A stretch of DNA of 64,000 nt from DAISKN01 sp963716925 (GTDB taxonomy: Bacteria; Acidobacteriota; Vicinamibacteria; Marinacidobacterales; SMYC01): NCBI GenBank assembly GCA_963716925.1, contig CAVQUX010000014.1, forward strand, positions 1,054,001 to 1,118,000, read 5' to 3'. The notes under the pieces are model-generated. The model worked only from the letters and a program-made list of their open reading frames with translations, ran no database searches and was not told where the DNA came from. Both the position numbers and the translations under genes were made by a program. The number at the start of each line of letters is the position of its first letter. The first letter of the stretch is position 1. Positions 61,298 through 64,000 of this stretch are shown piece after piece.

Positions 61298-64000
61298 AAA
61301 CGCTCAGTTCGAAGCTGGCGAGCCTCGAGCCGCTCGATTCCTTCCCCCCGAGACACATCGGACCCAGGCCCAAAGACGTCGCCGAGATGCTCGCGCTTCT
61401 CGGGTACCGGGACGTCGAAGAGCTGGTTTCCGACACCGTTCCCGCCGACATCCGTGCGAAGAAGCCCCTCGATCTCCCCCGGCCCGCGACCGAGCACGCG
61501 CTCCTTCAGGAGCTTCGCGCGCTCGCGGCGAAGAACCGGTTGACCCGATCCTTCATCGGGCTCGGATATCACGGCACCATCACCCCCCCGGTCATCCTGC
61601 GGAACGTGCTCGAGAATCCGGGCTGGTATACACAATACACACCCTACCAGGCGGAGATCGCTCAGGGGCGTCTCGAAGCCCTCCTCAACTTCCAGACGAT
61701 GGTGGCCGATCTCACCGCTCTTCCCCTCGCGAACGCGTCCCTTCTCGACGAGTCGACCGCGGCCGCGGAAGCGATGACGATGTCGCTTGGAATCCATCCG
61801 GGGGCCGAGCCCCATCGGTACTTCGTCGCCGAGGACACGCACCCTCAGACCATTGCCGTCGTCCGGACCCGGGCGAAGCCCCTCGAGATCGAGGTGGTCG
61901 TGGGTCCTTCGGAGTCCGTCGATCTCGACTCCGGGAATTTCTTCGGGCTCCTGCTCTCCTATCCGACGACCGACGGCCGCATCGAGGACTACGGCAATCT
62001 CATCGCTCGAGCCAAGGCGAAGGGAATCATCGTCACTCTGGCGACGGACCTTCTGGCGCTCGCGCTCCTGCGGCCTCCGGGAGAGCTCGGGGCGGATATC
62101 GCCATCGGGAACTCGCAGCGCTTCGGAGTCCCCATGGGGGCCGGCGGACCCCACGCCGCCTTTCTCGCCACCCGGGAGGAGTACGCCCGGAAGATGCCGG
62201 GCCGCATCGTGGGCGTCTCGAAAGACGCCCAGGGGACGCCCGCGTACCGGCTCGCTCTCCAGACGCGCGAGCAGCACATCCGCCGCGACAAGGCGACGAG
62301 CAACATCTGCACCGCCCAGGTGCTCCTCGCCATCATGGCGAGCATGTACGCCGTCTACCACGGCCCCGAGGGGGTGAGAGCGATCGCCCGGCGGGTCCGC
62401 GGTCTGACCTCCGTTCTCTCCCAGGGACTTCGCGCCAAGGGGTACGACCTCGGCACCGCGGCCTTCTTCGACACGCTTCGGGTGAGGATGAAGCCCGCCG
62501 ACTCGAAGCGGACCCTCGAGAGCGCCCGGCGGGAAGGATTCAACCTCCGCTCCTACGAAAGCGGAGACGTCGGCATCGCCCTCGACGAGACCGCGACCCT
62601 GGAGGACGTCGAGAAGCTGCTCTCGGCTTTCGGCGGGAAGGCCGCGCGCATCGAGGACCTCGCGGAGCAGGCGGAGCTCGAGCTCGGCGGGCCTCATGCC
62701 CGCAAGGGCGAGATTCTCACGCACCCGATCTTCCGCCAGTACCACTCGGAGCACGAGATGCTCCGCTACATCCATCGGCTCCAGGCGCGGGATCTATCGA
62801 TGACCACCTCGATGATCCCCCTCGGCTCGTGCACCATGAAGCTCAACGCCACGACCGAGATGATTCCGGTGACCTGGCCGGAGTTCGCCTCGCCGCACCC
62901 GTTCGCGCCATCGGACGAGCTCGAGGGCTACTCCGAGCTCTTTCGCAACCTCGAAGCCTGGCTCCGGGAGATCACCGGCTTCGCCGCCGTGAGCCTCCAG
63001 CCGAACGCCGGCTCGCAGGGTGAGTACGCGGGGCTCCTCGTCATCCGCGCGTATCACGAAAGTCGAGGCGAAGGGGGCCGAAACGTCTGCCTCATCCCGG
63101 TCTCGGCCCACGGAACCAATCCCGCGAGCGCCGTCATGGCGGGTTTCCGCGTGGTGGTCGTCGAGTGCGACGACCGCGGGAACGTGGACCTTGGGGATCT
63201 CGCGAAGAAGGCGGATGCCCACCGGGACGATCTCGGCGCTTTGATGATTACCTATCCCTCGACCCACGGAGTCTTCGAGGAGCGCATTCGCGAGATCTGC
63301 GGCATCGTTCACGAGCGGGGCGGCCAGGTCTACATGGACGGGGCGAACATGAACGCCCAGGTGGGGCTCACCGCGCCGGGGCTCATCGGCGCCGACGTCT
63401 GCCATCTGAACCTCCACAAGACGTTCTGCATCCCGCACGGCGGCGGCGGTCCGGGCATGGGCCCGATCGGCGTCGCTTCGCACCTCGCGCCGTTTCTTCC
63501 CGGCCATCCGCTGGCGGAGCTCGGCGGAAAAGACGCCATCGGCCCTGTCTCCGCGGCCCCCTACGGAAGCCCGGCGATTCTCACCATCCCCTGGGCGTAC
63601 ATTCGAATGATGGGCGCCCAGGGCCTCACCGACGCCACCCGTATCGCCATTCTGAACGCGAACTACATGGCGAAGCGGCTCGAGTCCCACTACCCGCTGC
63701 TCTACAAGAACGAGAAGGGTCGGGTGGCGCACGAGTTCATCCTCGATTGCCGCCCTCTCAAGAAGAGTGCTTCGATCGAGGTCGAGGACATCGCGAAGCG
63801 GCTCATGGATTACGGATTTCACGCCCCCACGATCTCGTTCCCCGTCGCGGGCACGCTCATGATCGAGCCGACGGAGAGCGAGTCCAAGGAGGAGCTCGAT
63901 CGGTTCTGCGACGCGCTCATCCGGATCCGCGAGGAGATTCGCGCCATCGAGACCGGCAAAGCGGACCCGAAGGACAACGTCCTGAAGAACGCGCCCCACA
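61294..64000 (+). CDS. gcvP: Glycine dehydrogenase (decarboxylating), P protein, truncated by window end
   Basis: PLP enzyme that decarboxylates glycine and loads aminomethyl onto GcvH. 902 residues are visible of an expected about 950, in the single-chain form (N- and C-halves fused). FPPRHIGP at the start, YTPYQAEIAQGRLEALLNFQ, SMIPLGSCTMKLNA and the PLP lysine Lys709 in LHKTFCIPHGGGGPG are present. The TTG start overlaps the gcvH stop. The frame is open to the last base of the window. Confidence 0.97.
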   Translation, partial: MKTLSSKLASLEPLDSFPPRHIGPRPKDVAEMLALLGYRDVEELVSDTVPADIRAKKPLDLPRPATEHALLQELRALAAKNRLTRSFIGLGYHGTITPPVILRNVLENPGWYTQYTPYQAEIAQGRLEALLNFQTMVADLTALPLANASLLDESTAAAEAMTMSLGIHPGAEPHRYFVAEDTHPQTIAVVRTRAKPLEIEVVVGPSESVDLDSGNFFGLLLSYPTTDGRIEDYGNLIARAKAKGIIVTLATDLLALALLRPPGELGADIAIGNSQRFGVPMGAGGPHAAFLATREEYARKMPGRIVGVSKDAQGTPAYRLALQTREQHIRRDKATSNICTAQVLLAIMASMYAVYHGPEGVRAIARRVRGLTSVLSQGLRAKGYDLGTAAFFDTLRVRMKPADSKRTLESARREGFNLRSYESGDVGIALDETATLEDVEKLLSAFGGKAARIEDLAEQAELELGGPHARKGEILTHPIFRQYHSEHEMLRYIHRLQARDLSMTTSMIPLGSCTMKLNATTEMIPVTWPEFASPHPFAPSDELEGYSELFRNLEAWLREITGFAAVSLQPNAGSQGEYAGLLVIRAYHESRGEGGRNVCLIPVSAHGTNPASAVMAGFRVVVVECDDRGNVDLGDLAKKADAHRDDLGALMITYPSTHGVFEERIREICGIVHERGGQVYMDGANMNAQVGLTAPGLIGADVCHLNLHKTFCIPHGGGGPGMGPIGVASHLAPFLPGHPLAELGGKDAIGPVSAAPYGSPAILTIPWAYIRMMGAQGLTDATRIAILNANYMAKRLESHYPLLYKNEKGRVAHEFILDCRPLKKSASIEVEDIAKRLMDYGFHAPTISFPVAGTLMIEPTESESKEELDRFCDALIRIREEIRAIETGKADPKDNVLKNAPH

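Overview
The window is a 64-kb piece of a GC-rich bacterial chromosome that is densely packed with genes. No 16S rRNA is present, so taxonomy is inference. Duplicated MacB/FtsX-type permeases without an ATPase partner, several DUF4388 (PATAN-like) proteins, a SpoVG-like protein outside Firmicutes and tig-clpP-clpX followed upstream by a tRNA point to Acidobacteriota or a close relative. SelB shows a selenocysteine-decoding lineage. At least nine single-base frame breaks in eight otherwise well-conserved genes suggest residual assembly indels rather than mass gene death.

Layout. 1-3.2 kb: protein quality control (clpX, clpP, tig) and tRNA-Leu(UAG). 3.4-12.6 kb: a histidine-rich membrane/TPR protein, a guanidinium-type SMR exporter, an M1 metallopeptidase followed by a separate membrane protein, an orphan permease and small secreted proteins. 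12.6-20.3 kb: a nucleotidyltransferase/small-protein pair, arsR-arsC with a palindromic operator, a segment flanked by a 17-bp direct repeat of the tRNA-Leu(CAG) 3' end and carrying an exported amidohydrolase, then rnr and an ACR3 arsenite pump. 20.4-30.1 kb: a phosphorus-flavoured block with a PhoB-type regulator, TonB-dependent receptor, exported beta-helix protein, lipoprotein, Ppx/GppA phosphatase, ApaH and a CHAD-CYTH protein. 30.2-37.5 kb: lipoprotein, exported cyanophycinase-like peptidase, selB, gre factor, NYN nuclease-like protein, glgC and a DUF4388 protein. 37.6-45.7 kb: a same-strand housekeeping run (sirtuin, radC, larC, MetRS-type tRNA-binding protein, sulfatase-superfamily lipoprotein, tatD, yajQ, polyprenyl synthase, DUF309). 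45.7-48.7 kb: a decayed HNH nuclease, an NtrC-type sigma-54 activator, a ParDE-like toxin-antitoxin pair and RNase P RNA.

48.7-59.6 kb is the most intriguing part. It holds a DUF4388-DnaJ-TPR protein, an epimerase, an M23 endopeptidase, a TPR/gluzincin protein, a DUF4388-SPOR membrane protein, a possible sigma-54 promoter, a secreted ComEA-like helix-hairpin-helix protein, an atypical pseudopilin, a SpoVG-like protein and a PilB/GspE/MshE-family protein that has lost essentially every ATPase motif. That last protein keeps its tandem MshEN-type (c-di-GMP receptor-like) module and gains an eight-cysteine N-terminus. The same LGxxL-type helical module recurs in the DUF4388 proteins, so these genes may form a c-di-GMP-linked pilus, secretion or cell-envelope apparatus. 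The window ends in the glycine cleavage operon gcvT-gcvH-gcvP, with gcvP cut by the window edge.

Limits: everything was read by eye from the sequence. Promoters are consensus matches only, family names come from motifs rather than searches, and frameshift positions are approximate to about 10-20 bases.
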